Assembly: GCF_963576545.1 (NCBI RefSeq)
Contig: NC_083654.1
Coordinates: 19,488,699-19,552,698 of the forward strand
DNA: 64,000 bases
Direction of reading: 5' to 3'
DNA from: Limanda limanda
Taxonomy: Eukaryota; Chordata; Actinopteri; Pleuronectiformes; Pleuronectidae
Shown here: positions 50,921 to 61,983 of the stretch, piece by piece
Position numbering within the stretch: position 1 is the first letter of the stretch
Layout of the letters: every line of letters begins with the position of its first letter
Translations under genes and position numbers: made by a program
The notes under the pieces: model-generated
The model's input: only the letters and a program-made list of their open reading frames with translations
Database searches by the model: none
What the model was told of the DNA's origin: nothing

Positions 50921-50958
50921 CTTAGAACTTGCTTTGGATTTGGAGCTTTTCGTCGTCA
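50921..50958 (-). CDS. Exon 2 of the membrane-anchor module: short Lys/Ser exon
   Basis: The 38-bp exon has a good acceptor (TTTGTTTCCCACAG) and a good donor (AAG|GTGAGA). It enters in phase 1 and leaves in phase 0. With the last base of exon 1 it encodes VTTKSSKSKASSK. Five of 13 residues are Lys-Ser or Ser-Lys pairs, forming the basic stretch just after the membrane helix. Short exon plus both consensus sites plus exact phase fit on both sides make it credible despite its size. Confidence 0.6.
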
Positions 50959-51927
50959 CTGTGGGAAACAAACAGATTTTAGTCAACAAGGTGGAAAACT
51001 GTTAAACAAAGATCAGAAGAAGAAATGCTGAAATCTGATTGGCCCCTGAAGGACCTCTGTGCTGTCTTTAAAAGATAGAGTCACTAACAATAGATACGAC
51101 AACTTGCTAAGAATTTTAATTTATAAGCTTTTCGTGAACAACACATTGAGCTTGAACAAGAAACTATTTCCCCAAAATATACTTGATGATGTGCAGCTTT
51201 GAAATAAAGTTGTAGAGTTAACAGTAAACTACAGAATCAGATTTATAACTGCACCCCTAATGAGCTAAGATTTAGAAAAATCCTAATTGTCAAGTTGTCA
51301 TCAATCCCTGTTGTGCTGCACAACAACAGTCAAAGTGTTAAACTGCTGTACACATGTGCATGAGAAGTCCCGAGTCATGTTTCACTGGATGCACATGCTG
51401 TGACGAGCAGCAGGCTAAACATGACGCTGCAGTTTGAGCCTTGACGTCCCCTCATCAGCTGACAGCTCACAAGCATCATTCAGCTCAGACTCTGGTGCAG
51501 CATGAAAGTGTAAAAATCACATTTTGCAGTTTGATGGAAAGAAAGAATCACGTTGGCTGACAGGAGCCAAATAAATAAAATGTTTAATTGTCCTCAGGAG
51601 TATGAAAGAACCATTGTTTCCCCCTCACATGGGCAAAGGCTCATTCAAACAGTGACCACAGAACGGAGGCAGGGCCAACACGAGGCGGCGGTTTCTGGAA
51701 AATGTGGATCCTGCACTGGAGTCTTTGAAAGGAAACCAACAATTTTAACAACCGGGGCTGGAAAGAAAAAAAAACGAGTTCCTGCTGCTAAAAACAGAGG
51801 CTGACTTGTGAGTCAGAGCAGAGACGAGCATCAGATTAGATAGTGAGTTTATCAGAGGCCTCCAAAGGGCAGAGGAGAGGAGGAGGAGGGGGTGGGGGGG
51901 TGTGACAGGGTGGGGGGTGGCACCTAC
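50959..51927 (-). other. Intron between exons 1 and 2 of the membrane-anchor module
   Basis: No repeat or exon that I recognise. A G-rich stretch at 51,868-51,920 lies just past the exon 1 donor (C-rich on the transcript). Confidence 0.4.
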
Positions 51928-52072
51928 CTGCCAGGTACTTCTCCAGGGGGGACGAGGAGCTCTGGTTCCAGCCGTAGCAGCAGAAGAAGAGGAGCCAGAC
52001 CAGGAGGGTGGCCAGCACCAGAGCCAGAACCCAGAGGAGCCGGGCCACAGCCGGGTCGGGCAGGAGCTCCAT
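51928..52072 (-). CDS. Exon 1 of the membrane-anchor module: N-terminal transmembrane helix
   Basis: ATG in a strong context (A at -3, G at +4) opens 48 codons ending GCAG|GTAGGT (phase 1). Residues 1-11 are MELLPDPAVAR. Residues 12-35 form one hydrophobic helix (LWVLALVLATLLVWLLFFCC, then YGW) with two cysteines at its end. SSSSPLEKYLA and the basic exon 2 follow. No signal-peptidase site is evident. The positive charge after the helix predicts a cytosolic C-terminus (signal anchor). With exons at 50,921 and 49,025 it gives 145 residues, then runs in frame into the plec 1c exon. Alternatively it belongs to a separate small membrane protein whose last exon I missed. The sequence before the ATG (CCTTCCTCCTCAG) also resembles an acceptor. 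Confidence 0.65.
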
Positions 52073-52348
52073 GCTGAGGAGGAAGGCTGTGTGTAGTCAG
52101 ACGTCCACAGTGGGACTGCAGCACACGCACGGGTCGCAGTGGGCCGGGTTGTGTCCTGTCAGTGGGTGGGGTGGGGGGGGGGGGAGGAAGCTACAGTGCC
52201 TACAGCAGCAGGAAGAGGCAGCAGCAGCAGCCAGAGGAACAGCCACCACAGATGGATACCAGCTGTTCCAGACGCTGCTCAGACCACGTCAGCTCGGAGA
52301 GTGTGTGTGTAAGCATGTGTGTATGTTGTACTCTACTGGAAAAGTGTG

Positions 52349-52402
52349 CATGTGTGTGTGTGTGTGTGTGTGTGTAGGGGTGTGTGTGTGTGTGTGTGCA
52401 TG
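52349..52402. repeat. (GT)n microsatellite, interrupted
   Basis: GT units with GTAGGGG and CATG interruptions. Confidence 0.92.
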
Positions 52403-52540
52403 TGTGTGTAAGGAAATAGTCTGGAGGAGTGGCTCAGAGTTACAGCGGCCCCTCCCAGGCCGGGCAGCAGGAGGAGGCCTCACATGGAGGAGCTGTAAAG
52501 ATGAGGGGACACTCAGAAATGCACCTGGGGCACTTTCCCT

Positions 52541-52603
52541 CACCCCACCCCACCCCACCCACCTCACCCCACCCCACCCCACCCCACCCCACCCCACCCC
52601 CCC
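52541..52603. repeat. (CCCCA)n pentamer tract
   Basis: About 12 CCCCA units with one ACCTC interruption. On the minus strand it reads (TGGGG)n, which is G-quadruplex-prone, about 470-530 bp upstream of the membrane-anchor ATG. Confidence 0.93.
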
Positions 52604-53089
52604 AGTCTTCACTCAGACACCTGCCGACTGTAATTTTGTGTAAAAAGTTCAGATGTCTGTCATCCCAGCTGCATTCCAAAGGTGTGTTCACGCCTGTCAT
52701 TCCTCCACTGTCATTATGTGGAGGATTTAAGCTGTCATACATCACAATGACCACTCCCCCCCCACCCTCCCTCCCAACTACACCTTCAGCTCAGAACTAC
52801 ACTTAGACGACAATACACTTAACTCTAATAGACCAGAACTATTTACCCAACCGGTTTGATAGATGTACATCCTGCTCGCTGCTTTCACAGCGCTAGTTAA
52901 ATATTTGCAGAAATGTTCAACGTTAACTGTACAAGCAGCACAACAACATTTCCAACAAACAGGGCGGCAGTAAAAGAAAGAAAGGAGATAGGAGCTTGAT
53001 AAGGATCCAAGTGTGACTGATGCTTAATCTGGGTCTTGTGAGGTTTGATCGGATTTCATTTCACAAACCAGCAGAAGTGTTTTTCATTT

Positions 53090-53295
53090 CATGCATGAAT
53101 CAGTTTAATATCTGCTTCTTCTTCTTCTTCCCTTTTACCTGAACAAAAGAGGTTGTGTTTTCTCCCCTGTGCGTTGTCAGCAGAATTACACAATAACAAC
53201 ATCAGGGATTTCGATGAAGCTTGGTGGGAGGATGTGGTTTGGGTCAGGGAAGTGAACCCATCAACTTTTAGTGTGGGTCCAGAATTGTAATTTCC
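53090..53295. repeat. Dispersed fish repeat (ACTTGGTGGA family)
   Basis: It contains TCAGCAGAATTACACAATAA, GATGAAGCTTGGTGGGAGGA, TGTGGTTTGGGTCAGGGAAG and AACCCATCAACTTTTAGTGT. It is a better preserved copy of the family seen near 18.8 kb. Confidence 0.65.
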
Positions 53296-54012
53296 CCTAA
53301 AATTGTGAGAATGTGTGTTTTTCAACAGGGAACAATTCATGGATCTCGATGGAGTAAAATCATCCTCATATCATATTCAGACACTGCCTTTCTGGATCCT
53401 GTCTATGAGGAGTTCACATGTTTTCTCTGTGTGTTTTTTGGAGAATCTAAATTGCCCGATGAAGAGTGGGGCCCACCTCTTGCTCAATGTCAGCTTGAAT
53501 CTGCTGCAGCGCCCCTAAGACCCTCTAATGATGAATGGATGCTATAAATCAGTTTGTTCTTCCTGTCATGACGAATAACACAAAGTTCTGAAATAAGTCA
53601 GATTGTGAAAAGCTCTCTGCAGCTGACAGAAAATACAAATGAGACAACTACGCCATCTAGTGGTCAAATAAAGACGAGTCGATTCAGTTTCTCTTCAGAG
53701 GCAAAGTTTATTGATGATGTATTGTTGCTTCAGAAGTATCTCAGAAAAACTTATGGATTTCCAATCAATTGTTAAGAGGAAATGTAGTGTAAAAGAATGT
53801 AAAAATCTCCAAATGTGAATGAAGCATCAATGATAAGTTAATAATGAAGCTTAGCTGCCTTCTCTCTCCAGTGCTTTTATTGCATAAGTTAAATAATAAT
53901 AATAACAATAATAATAAGTGGACAATTAATAATAAACTATAATAATCTCTTGAATGCAATAAAAAGCCTTTAGAACGTACTGAAACACATCATCCTGACG
54001 CTGATTCCCAGT

Positions 54013-54051
54013 TCAGTAGAAGCCGGAGTCTTGAGCTTCCCAGTTCAGAGT
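54013..54051 (-). pseudogene. eif3e: eif3e-like last exon
   Basis: Acceptor TTTGTTCCTCAG, then TLNWEAQDSGFY and TGA. Human eIF3e ends APNWATQDSGFY, so nine of 12 residues agree. This part is intact. Confidence 0.9.
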
Positions 54052-55011
54052 CTGAGGAACAAACATTAGAAGAAAAGTTCAAACTGCTTCATAAAGAAGA
54101 TGAACAGAGAAGACGTGTTTCATTATTAAAGGTCCTCCAACGGAAAACTGGCAAAAAACAAAGACTAACTTCAAATTCTTCAGCACAGCAAATTAAATAC
54201 AAGTTTATTTTTCACCAAAGGAAATTTAATGAATTGAAGTTGAGTGGTGAAAATTGCAATCAGCTGCAGGGGAAGATGAGGAGTTAAATCTAGACGTCCA
54301 CATGGCAACGCTTACTTTTAAAACACATCACTGTTGCTACGGTTACGCCTGCTGTCAAGCCACTGAGACAGAAAAGTGGAGAAACGCAGCTGGACTCTGT
54401 TTTAGTTCAATGGGTCTGAGTTTCAGTCGGGACGGGAGGCAGAATGTTTCTTGTTCTTCCTCATCCTCTTTCCAAAATGAGAAATCTCTTTTCTGCCTTG
54501 TTCTCATTCATTATATTTTTCTGTAACTAAGCAACCAGCTTCATAGAGCAGGTACCTGCCCAGTGCACGTTAATGGTCATGTGATGTGCTTTACTGGAGC
54601 TTTCTTCAGAAATCATTTTAGTTCTGAAATAATTTTTAATGACCGGATGTAGCCTCATGTAAGTGTTGAATTTCACATAGATCTATCAGAGGCAGAAGGA
54701 CTAAAGACGAGCGAGTAACAGGAGTGTAGCTGATGAGAATGTGTTTAAATGTTTCAAACATGGGAAATAAAGCCTGTGGATCCAGTATAAGTAAGAACAG
54801 TCTTAAATAATCAGAATTAACTGAAATTAAAATCAATCAAGCCTTGAACTGGTCGATATCAGACAGCTGAAGGACGTGTAACCTGACTACATGTTTCTAA
54901 TGAAAGCTCTGTCAACTCAAAAACAACATTTTTAGTATTAATATCCTGTTTCCCTCAACAGTAGATGATGGTGAGAAGTGTTCAGTTCCATGTGTTTGGT
55001 TCTCACTCTAC

Positions 55012-55146
55012 CTCGTTCCTGTTGCTGTGAGCAACCTTCTTCTCCATGTTCATTACCAACATCTGGCTCCTGAACCACAGACTCTTGTTCTTCTCGACCA
55101 CCTGCTGGTACTGCGTCACTGCCTTGCTGCCCATCACCACGTGACC
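55012..55146 (-). pseudogene. eif3e: eif3e-like penultimate exon
   Basis: Forty-five codons, phase 0, with acceptor TTCCCCAG and donor [28 protein letters not shown] and [16 protein letters not shown] align with the human GHVVMGNNAVSPYQQVIEK and SLSFRSQMLAMNIEKK. Divergence is unusually high for this very conserved factor. Confidence 0.9.
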
Positions 55147-55382
55147 CTGGGGAACATGTATTGTATAAAAATGATTCATCTGAAAGAATGACGTTAAAGG
55201 ACTCTGCTGCTCGACTAATCCCGACAGGTCTTAAACGCTTTTCTGAGTCTAACAAGAACAAAATAAATAAACTGACAAAGCTGTGATACTTTACACAAAT
55301 CAGTCGTCTGGTGAGATTACGTGTGGATCAGTGATTTGAAGCTCGTCAGACTTAAGGTGGATCAGTGCCTTCAGCGCCTCAC

Positions 55383-55485
55383 CAGCTTGGAGTCGATCCT
55401 GGCGTGGAGTCTGGCGTTTGGGACGAGGATGATGATCCACCGCTCCGCCTCCTCGGGCGCCATGTCGAGCTCGTCTGGCAGCACG
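55383..55485 (-). pseudogene. eif3e: eif3e-like exon, end of PCI domain
   Basis: Acceptor TCTCCTCTCAG, donor CTG|GTGAGG. It reads [20 protein letters not shown] and [12 protein letters not shown]. The human form is [20 protein letters not shown] and NARLDAKIDSKL. Frame intact. Replacement of NLIR by ILVP is odd for a core PCI helix. Confidence 0.88.
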
Positions 55486-55713
55486 CTGAGAGGAGAGGAG
55501 GAGAGCGGCGTTTCAGTTCACTACATCTTCTTTGAGGGAATCTTAAAAAGAAGTTGACGACTGCCTTTGAAAAGACGACACGAGGAAAAGCACATGGAAG
55601 TAAACTTATTGCACAGCATAAATCATCCGGGTGCAGACGTTTAAACCTCTTTTCATTCCTTTTATCTCATCAGTGCATTCACATATAAAAAGGCGTGAGT
55701 CTGTTTCCTCCAC

Positions 55714-55813
55714 CTGATGCTGATGAATCCGACAGAAGGTCTCAGGCGTTTAGACAAGCGTTTTCAATGAAGTCCTCAAGGCCGGCCACCAGAAAGAAGT
55801 CATTCACGAGAAC
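55714..55813 (-). pseudogene. eif3e: eif3e-like exon with frameshift
   Basis: Acceptor TTTTCCCTTCAG, then VLVNDFFLVAGLEDFIENA as in eIF3e. The bases encoding RLFIF are replaced by a shorter, different stretch leading to TGA. GAGACCTTCTGTCGGATTCA (ETFCRIH) follows out of frame, so one or more small deletions occurred. Confidence 0.85.
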
Positions 55814-56239
55814 CTGAAGGGAAAAGATCATTCATTTACACACATATATGAATATATACATGAAGCATTCACATATAGAACGTGTAGAGAGACTAAAGAA
55901 AAGGTCAAAGTTCCCACAGTTAGTGTGAGTCCAGTTCCTCTGCCAGCATGAAGAACATTTTCCAGTAAACAATCATTTTTATTTGAAACGTTTGAGATGA
56001 AACACTCTATAATTCTGCCATCACTCAGACGGTCGCTATAATTTCTAACCATAGCCACGATTTACTGGAACGATAAGTCTGTTATAAGTTTCCTTGAGGA
56101 CATAATAGCTCCACACGCCACCGCATGTGACGTCATCTGTTCCCTGTGGTTCGGTTGGTTTCATCCACCAATCAGTCACTGAAATGTCCTGGACAAAAAT
56201 ACACAACCTCACAATGGAGGGTTTTCACCCCCCCCGACA

Positions 56240-56575
56240 AGGAAGTTATGGTTTCACCCAAGTTTGTTTGTTTACCAGCAGGATCTAACACATGGATTTC
56301 CATAAAACTTGTATGAGAATGGCAGCAGGTAGAGCACAGACCTCTGTCAGGGTCCAACAGTCCCCTTAAGAAACCCCATTTGGATCTGCACCAATTGCTT
56401 AAACACTCATAAACACTCATTCCCGCTGTTTTCATCAAGATTCATAAATTATTCTATCGAAATCTTTAATTAAAATGGTGAAAAACGTCCCTGATCCGGA
56501 TCCACACCCAGATTCAGTTGGTTCTTCCTTGACTCAAACCACATCCTTCCACCTCCTAACTAACTGACAAACTGA
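56240..56575. repeat. Dispersed fish repeat, minus-oriented copy
   Basis: It includes GTTTGTTTACCAGCAGGATC, GGATTTCCATAAAACTTG and GATTCAGTTGGTTCTTCC, plus CAAACCACATCCTTCCACC. These are pieces of the ACTTGGTGGA repeat family in both orientations, suggesting nested insertions inside the eif3e-like intron. Confidence 0.55.
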
Positions 56576-57735
56576 AAAACAAAGATGAAAACACAAAGCT
56601 TCTCTGTGCAGGAAATAAAAAACAATCATTGCCTTATTAGCATAAATATGAAGCTTTATGAGCAAATATTCCTCATAGTTTTTGGAGTCTGCTTTGGAAA
56701 CAAAACGATTAAAGACGCACTGAGGTTTTCTAAGTAATACATGCTTTAATATGAACTGTCAAATATTACGTTAACAACACGGTTGCTAAGCTCATACTAA
56801 AGAAAATATGGAGCCACACTCTCAAAATGAACTTTGAAGAAACCAGCACATGTGAGTGTGTTGCAGCAGATTATCCTGTGAAGTCTCTACCTGTGTTTTT
56901 CATACAGCCGTGATCACAGGAACCTCAAGTAGGATGTGTGGCCACCTTAAATCTGCAGGAGAGCTTAAATGTATGAATACATTAGTGTCCTGGAATCTGA
57001 AATGCGATGCGGGAACCGTTATTTTATAAAAGGAGCCGTTATTGTATGAGACATCCAATTACCCGGTGCTTTGCTGTGGTAAACAAAGAATAATGTGCCA
57101 CAATAATCCAGAAATACTCCATCGGTAATTATTTTTCACAGCTTGAGATCGAGAGAATCAATCACTGATATGACTCTTTAACAAGTGAGTGCTGAAACAA
57201 AACATCATGTCAGAGTGTTTGGACAGAAATGAAAACAAGTTGTTGATCTCTGGAGGAAACGTGTACACTTTAATTCCCTTCACAATAAAACTCCATCAGA
57301 TTCCATGACAACAGAAGGACTTGATGAACCTTCTCCCGTCGTCGAGCTCAGACGCCGCCGCTCTGCACAATTTATACAAGACCAGTAAAAGCCAATTAAT
57401 GAGTGTGTGTTTAGAGAATTTGCAAAGTGGTCCCCAAGCACCAAACTAAACTGCAGTGGAGGGGTTTCCAGAGAACTGACAGCTCTTCTGCTTTGAAAAT
57501 CAAACTGGAACAAAAAGCAAGAGGCAGGAGAATCAGGCCAGACGTGGATTTGCTGAGGCTGAACGGCTGCAGAGTCAAACGTCTGGGCCTCCGGAGATCA
57601 GAGCACCACGGCTGAGGGAAGCCTCATATTACCCCGTCTTGTATCTAACATGTATGGGCAGGGGGGGGGATTCAGGCCCGTGCACCGTGACAAACGCACA
57701 CTGTCAAGCGGTAACACTGTAAAGAGGAAACTCAC

Positions 57736-57835
57736 CGACTCACACTCCCTGAGCTTCTTCTGGGCACTGTCGAAGTCGAAGTTCACGCAGAGACACTCAA
57801 CGAGACAGGAACCATCATTCACAGGTTGAATAAAT
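57736..57835 (-). pseudogene. eif3e: eif3e-like exon with stop and frame change
   Basis: LVECLCVNFDFDSAQKKLRE continues CES to a good donor (TCG|GTGAGT), matching human [20 protein letters not shown]. Before it, SYLKD corresponds to SYTYKD, but a TGA and a shifted frame separate the two parts. The left border is approximate. Confidence 0.82.
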
Positions 57836-57877
57836 CCTTGAGATAGGAATTTTTCCTCTCATGCTCATTGATCTCAC

Positions 57878-58020
57878 CTTTTGAATGACTTTCACCGAGT
57901 CCTTGAGGACCTGCCGGCGCTGTCGCACGTCTTTGTTGGAGATGACTGCAGTCGTAAGGAATCTCAGGATGTGTGGGCTCATTGTGTGGACGGCATTCAG
58001 GTATTTGGGAAGTGAAACAG
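57878..58020 (-). pseudogene. eif3e: eif3e-like exon, start of PCI region
   Basis: [20 protein letters not shown] continues [16 protein letters not shown] and SVKVIQK to a donor (AAG|GTGAGA). Human reads [20 protein letters not shown], then VITNKDVRKRRQVLKD. The 5' part (FLYQP...) has lost bases and no acceptor is seen. Confidence 0.85.
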
Positions 58021-58207
58021 GTGCCATCATTAGTTGCCATCACAACGGACTTGGATATCTGTGTTTTTACTCAAGAAGAAAATCATTATAAAGGTTTTTC
58101 ACACAGGAGCTTTGCTGAGAAATAAATTCATTCATTCATTTTGTTAAATACCTAAAATTAAGACCAAAATGTGCTTGTGTGAAGCATTATTAAAAAGGCT
58201 CAGCTAG

Positions 58208-58979
<772 letters not shown>

Positions 58980-59345
58980 TACTTTATTCATCCCCAAAGG
59001 GAAATTAAGTCGTCATAGCAGCCGGTATATTTGAATACAATTAAATACAATACAATAGAATAAAATAAAAAATATTGAGGTAGAAAGAATAAAAACAGAA
59101 ACACAAGATAAATAGGTAGATAAGGTGCAGTGGCAAGATGATGGTAATAGTACTGATGATATGATGGTAATGTTATTGGTAGACAGTATATAAAAATAGT
59201 ACAGTACATATAGTATATAATATAACATAATATATATTTATATATGATAGTAATTATACCAATATAATAGCAGTATATAGTAATAATGGCAGCAACAGTA
59301 TATATAATAATAATAGTAAGTATAATACATGGAATATATTACATG
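58980..59345 (-). mobile_element. LINE-like 3' end abutting the (TAGA)n array
   Basis: It starts TTACTTTATTCATCCCCAAA and then GGGAAATTAAGTCGTCATAG. This is the fish retrotransposon terminus (ACTTTATTGATCCCCAAGGGGAAATT) that is typically followed by (TAGA)n. The rest is A/T-rich with no usable frame. Family name not assigned. Confidence 0.6.
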
Positions 59346-59371
59346 GAAGGTCTTTGTCTGTGTCCCAACAG

Positions 59372-59540
59372 AGAATTAAATATAACATGTTACTTTGCTG
59401 AATTGTTCAAATGTCGACTGGGCTGGTAGAGGAAGAGCTCTATGATATTGTCTCTGCCTTTGGGATGGTTGAAGAAGACGAAGAGGGACCAGTGGAACCG
59501 ACTGGAAAAACAAAAAGAAGAGAGGATGCACAGAGAAGAG
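59372..59540 (+). CDS. Unknown small gene candidate, exon with start codon
   Basis: An acceptor (TTTGTCTGTGTCCCAACAG) at 59,371 suggests an upstream non-coding exon. ATG at 59,411 opens 43 codons to a donor (AGAAGAG|GTCAGA), phase 1; an in-frame TGA lies 12 bases upstream of the ATG. The peptide begins [20 protein letters not shown], continues [10 protein letters not shown] and ends in a basic [11 protein letters not shown]. It is acidic then basic, with no signal peptide or membrane helix. A short upstream ORF (ATGTTACTTTGCTGA) precedes the start. I do not recognise the family. The context C at -3 is weak. Confidence 0.5.
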
Positions 59541-59777
59541 GTCAGAAAGTGGATTTCACGATGTAACTTTAACGCTTTAATTGAATCTACCTCACTGTCA
59601 CTGTCAGGTAACTTCCTGCTCCCCAGTTAACCAGAGCCTGCAGGTCATGAGCTTGTACTGATCAAGTACACGACTCACAGTCTTCATTCTATGTCCCTGT
59701 ACATGGAAAGCAAGATTAGGGGAAAACCTGTAATATGTCAGAGCCGTGTAGGGACGTGTTTCTCTCTCTCTTCACAG

Positions 59778-59885
59778 ACACAAATTTGACATCTGGGTCC
59801 AGGCTCAGCTCTGAAATCCCTCCACAGCTCCGGGCTGCTGACAGAATCGTCCTGAAGCCTCAGCTCAGCATCACACTGGCATTAG
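59778..59885 (+). CDS. Unknown small gene candidate, second coding exon
   Basis: Acceptor TTTCTCTCTCTCTTCACAG and donor GCATTAG|GTGAGC frame 108 bases, phase 1 in and out. It encodes TNLTSGSRLSSEIPPQLRAA, then DRIVLKPQLSITLAL. The composition (IPPQLRAADRIVLKPQLSI) looks like real protein. A (GT)n array begins 42 bp into the following intron. Confidence 0.55.
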
Positions 59886-59927
59886 GTGAGCTTGTTAATG
59901 CAACAGGCATTAAATTCTCTGCAAGCA

Positions 59928-59938
59928 GGTGTGTGTGT

Positions 59939-60017
<79 letters not shown>

Positions 60018-60018
60018 G
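59928..60018. repeat. (GT)n microsatellite
   Basis: About 44 GT units with one TCT interruption, inside the second intron of the small gene candidate. Confidence 0.95.
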
Positions 60019-60159
60019 CTGAGCTCACTCACGCACTATATGATATCTCCCTCTGCTCTCACCACCTTGGCTCAGTGAGTTATTTTGCCCTTGAGTCTTT
60101 TCTATGCTCACATTCTGGGAATTTAACAGCCCATAATGATCGTTCTTGTTCTCTTACAG

Positions 60160-60165
60160 CAGCAG
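60160..60165 (+). CDS. Unknown small gene candidate, 6-nt (or 3-nt) microexon
   Basis: CTTGTTCTCTTACAG|CAGCAG|GTATGT has both splice sites. Using either tandem CAG acceptor the exon is 6 or 3 nt, keeps phase 1 and adds Ala-Ala or Ala. It may instead be skipped altogether, which also keeps the frame. Confidence 0.35.
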
Positions 60166-60314
60166 GTATGTTACGAGAGTGAAGTGTCATGATTTCACCC
60201 CCGATTCACACTCACAGTTTGTGTCATCTTTAAACAACCTACAGCCCTGGAGTGTGGTTCTACTAATCCACTGTTTTTTATTACTACCTGTGTCTTTTCC
60301 TCTTTTCCTCACAG

Positions 60315-60343
60315 AAGCTCAATGGGAGAAGCTGCAGCCATGA
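60315..60343 (+). CDS. Unknown small gene candidate, last coding exon
   Basis: Acceptor CTTTTCCTCTTTTCCTCACAG, then EAQWEKLQP and TGA. Together the exons encode about 90 residues. AATAAA motifs follow at about 60,392 and 60,510, as expected for a 3' UTR. Confidence 0.5.
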
Positions 60344-60391
60344 CGTTGCTGATTAGTGAACGTGCAACATCTTCCATGTTAGGCAAGAAAA

Positions 60392-60397
60392 AATAAA
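60392..60397 (+). terminator. Possible polyadenylation signal
   Basis: AATAAA about 49 bp after the stop codon of the small gene candidate. A second AATAAA is near 60,510. Position is plausible, but the motif is common in A-rich DNA. Confidence 0.35.
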
Positions 60398-60960
60398 AAA
60401 GACAGTGTTTTTTTTAAAGCCATCAACAGATTCTCCTCTCTAGCAGAGAGCAGGCAGCATGGATCCTGTTTTTATACATCGACTCATCCCACACGAGAAG
60501 TGAAAGTTAAAATAAAGTGACTATTGGTAGAAAAGTTGCCATGAGTTATTCACAAAGTGAGTAATGAGCACATCGGTGGGAGTAGTTGGACGTATTTTGG
60601 ATTCTGAGATTTGGAAAACAGCCCCACCGGCTCTCAGTGGCAGCTGGTTGTCATGGAAACAAAAACACACATTGTGCCTCCCACCTCTCAGGATTAAAAA
60701 GCAGTTTTTCTTCGACAAGACAAATAGTGTGAACACGCTGTTAACATTTCAAACTCACATAGTGATTCTCTGACAGGAAGTCAAACAGCATCCTTCAGTC
60801 CACACTTTACAAACCACTCAGGTGTCTGATTTGTCTAAAGTAATGAGATACACAAACTGATATAAAACTTTATTATTTATGTTATTGTTGGTCACAATAG
60901 TCATTAAAGAAATATGGATAATCGGCCGTTTATCTCAATAAGCTTTGCACTTTGAAGAAG

Positions 60961-61016
60961 AAGAATAACAACAACATCAACAACAATAACAATCATCATC
61001 ATCATTATTATTATAT
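60961..61016. repeat. Compound AAC/ATC/ATT trinucleotide tract
   Basis: Successive AAC, ATC and ATT units. Confidence 0.85.
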
Positions 61017-61499
61017 ATAATTGATTAGAATCATCTTTATTTGAATACAAACTTTAATACATCAACTTTCTTGACAAATATACAAAGTGCTTCATAAAAA
61101 ATGAATAACAAAAATATTAATTTAGATAAAATAAAATGTAAAAAATAAGGAATTGCAAAGCACTAACATGTCTAACATCAGTTTATTAGACATGACATAT
61201 TAATATAGTTCCTATGTTTGTGGTAAGATTTGAAATGATATAGAAAATAAATCACAATATAGAACAAAACATTCAAGCAGCAAGAGACACAGTCACTAAT
61301 AAATAATCCTGGTTTATGTGAATTTATTTTGATAAATAAAATAATGAAATGTATTTTCAAAACAGTAATAAACTGCTCTTCACTGTGTTATATTGAATGA
61401 ACGTCGTTGCTAACCCTGAGGTTTCTATTCTCAGTACAGGTGAGTCGTTGTGAAGCAGGAGCATCACAGAATAAAACCTAAACTGCTCTGAAAATGTCA

Positions 61500-61614
<115 letters not shown>

Positions 61615-61946
61615 TCAGCCCCATGAATGTACAATTTGTTTTAGAACTCAACATTATCCTTCCAGACAGCCAGGAACATGGAGCTCTGCAGAGGAAGTAC
61701 ATCAGGAAACAAAACAATACATTTTTAGTATTTTGCAAGAAAGGCAGCTTACATCCCCATAAAAAAGGATAAATGTCTCAAAGTATTTCTTGGTCAAACA
61801 TAAACTGATGCACTTTCTGGTCCGGGAGAGTCTCTGAGGTTCTGCTGACGTCTCTGAGGTCGGAGGAGGGATCGGACTGACAGTGAGCAGCCGTCACCAC
61901 AGCCGGGACTGGGAGTGTTACCAGCATCAGTCAATGAGCAGGAGAA

Positions 61947-61949
61947 CAC

Positions 61950-61982
<33 letters not shown>
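61947..61982. repeat. (CA)n microsatellite
   Basis: About 17 CA units with one AAA interruption. Confidence 0.9.

Positions 61983-61983
<1 letters not shown>

Larger units (their letters stand above)
52073..54012. other. Region between the membrane-anchor module and the eif3e-like copy
   Basis: Probably the promoter of the membrane-anchor transcript (CpGs at 52,100-52,160, poly-G at 52,168). A (GT)n array at 52.35 kb, a (CCCCA)n tract at 52.54 kb and a dispersed repeat at 53.1-53.3 kb follow. On the minus strand AATAAA at about 53,876-53,881 could serve the eif3e-like copy. Confidence 0.45.
54013..58020 (-). pseudogene. eif3e: eif3e-like partial gene copy, 3' half, decaying
   Basis: Six blocks on the minus strand match, in order, the C-terminal 40 percent of eIF3 subunit e (INT6), which carries the PCI domain. 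The last three exons (55,383-55,485; 55,012-55,146; 54,013-54,051) have intact frames and consensus splice sites and end in the family signature QDSGFY. The block at 55,714-55,813 is frameshifted to a stop after FIENAC. The block ending at 57,736 has a stop and a frame change before VECL. Only about 41 nt separate its start from the previous block's donor, too short for an intron. The 5' half of eif3e (residues ~1-220) is not visible to the right. I read it as a non-processed duplicate, probably a pseudogene. Transcription of the 3' part is possible. Confidence 0.85.
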
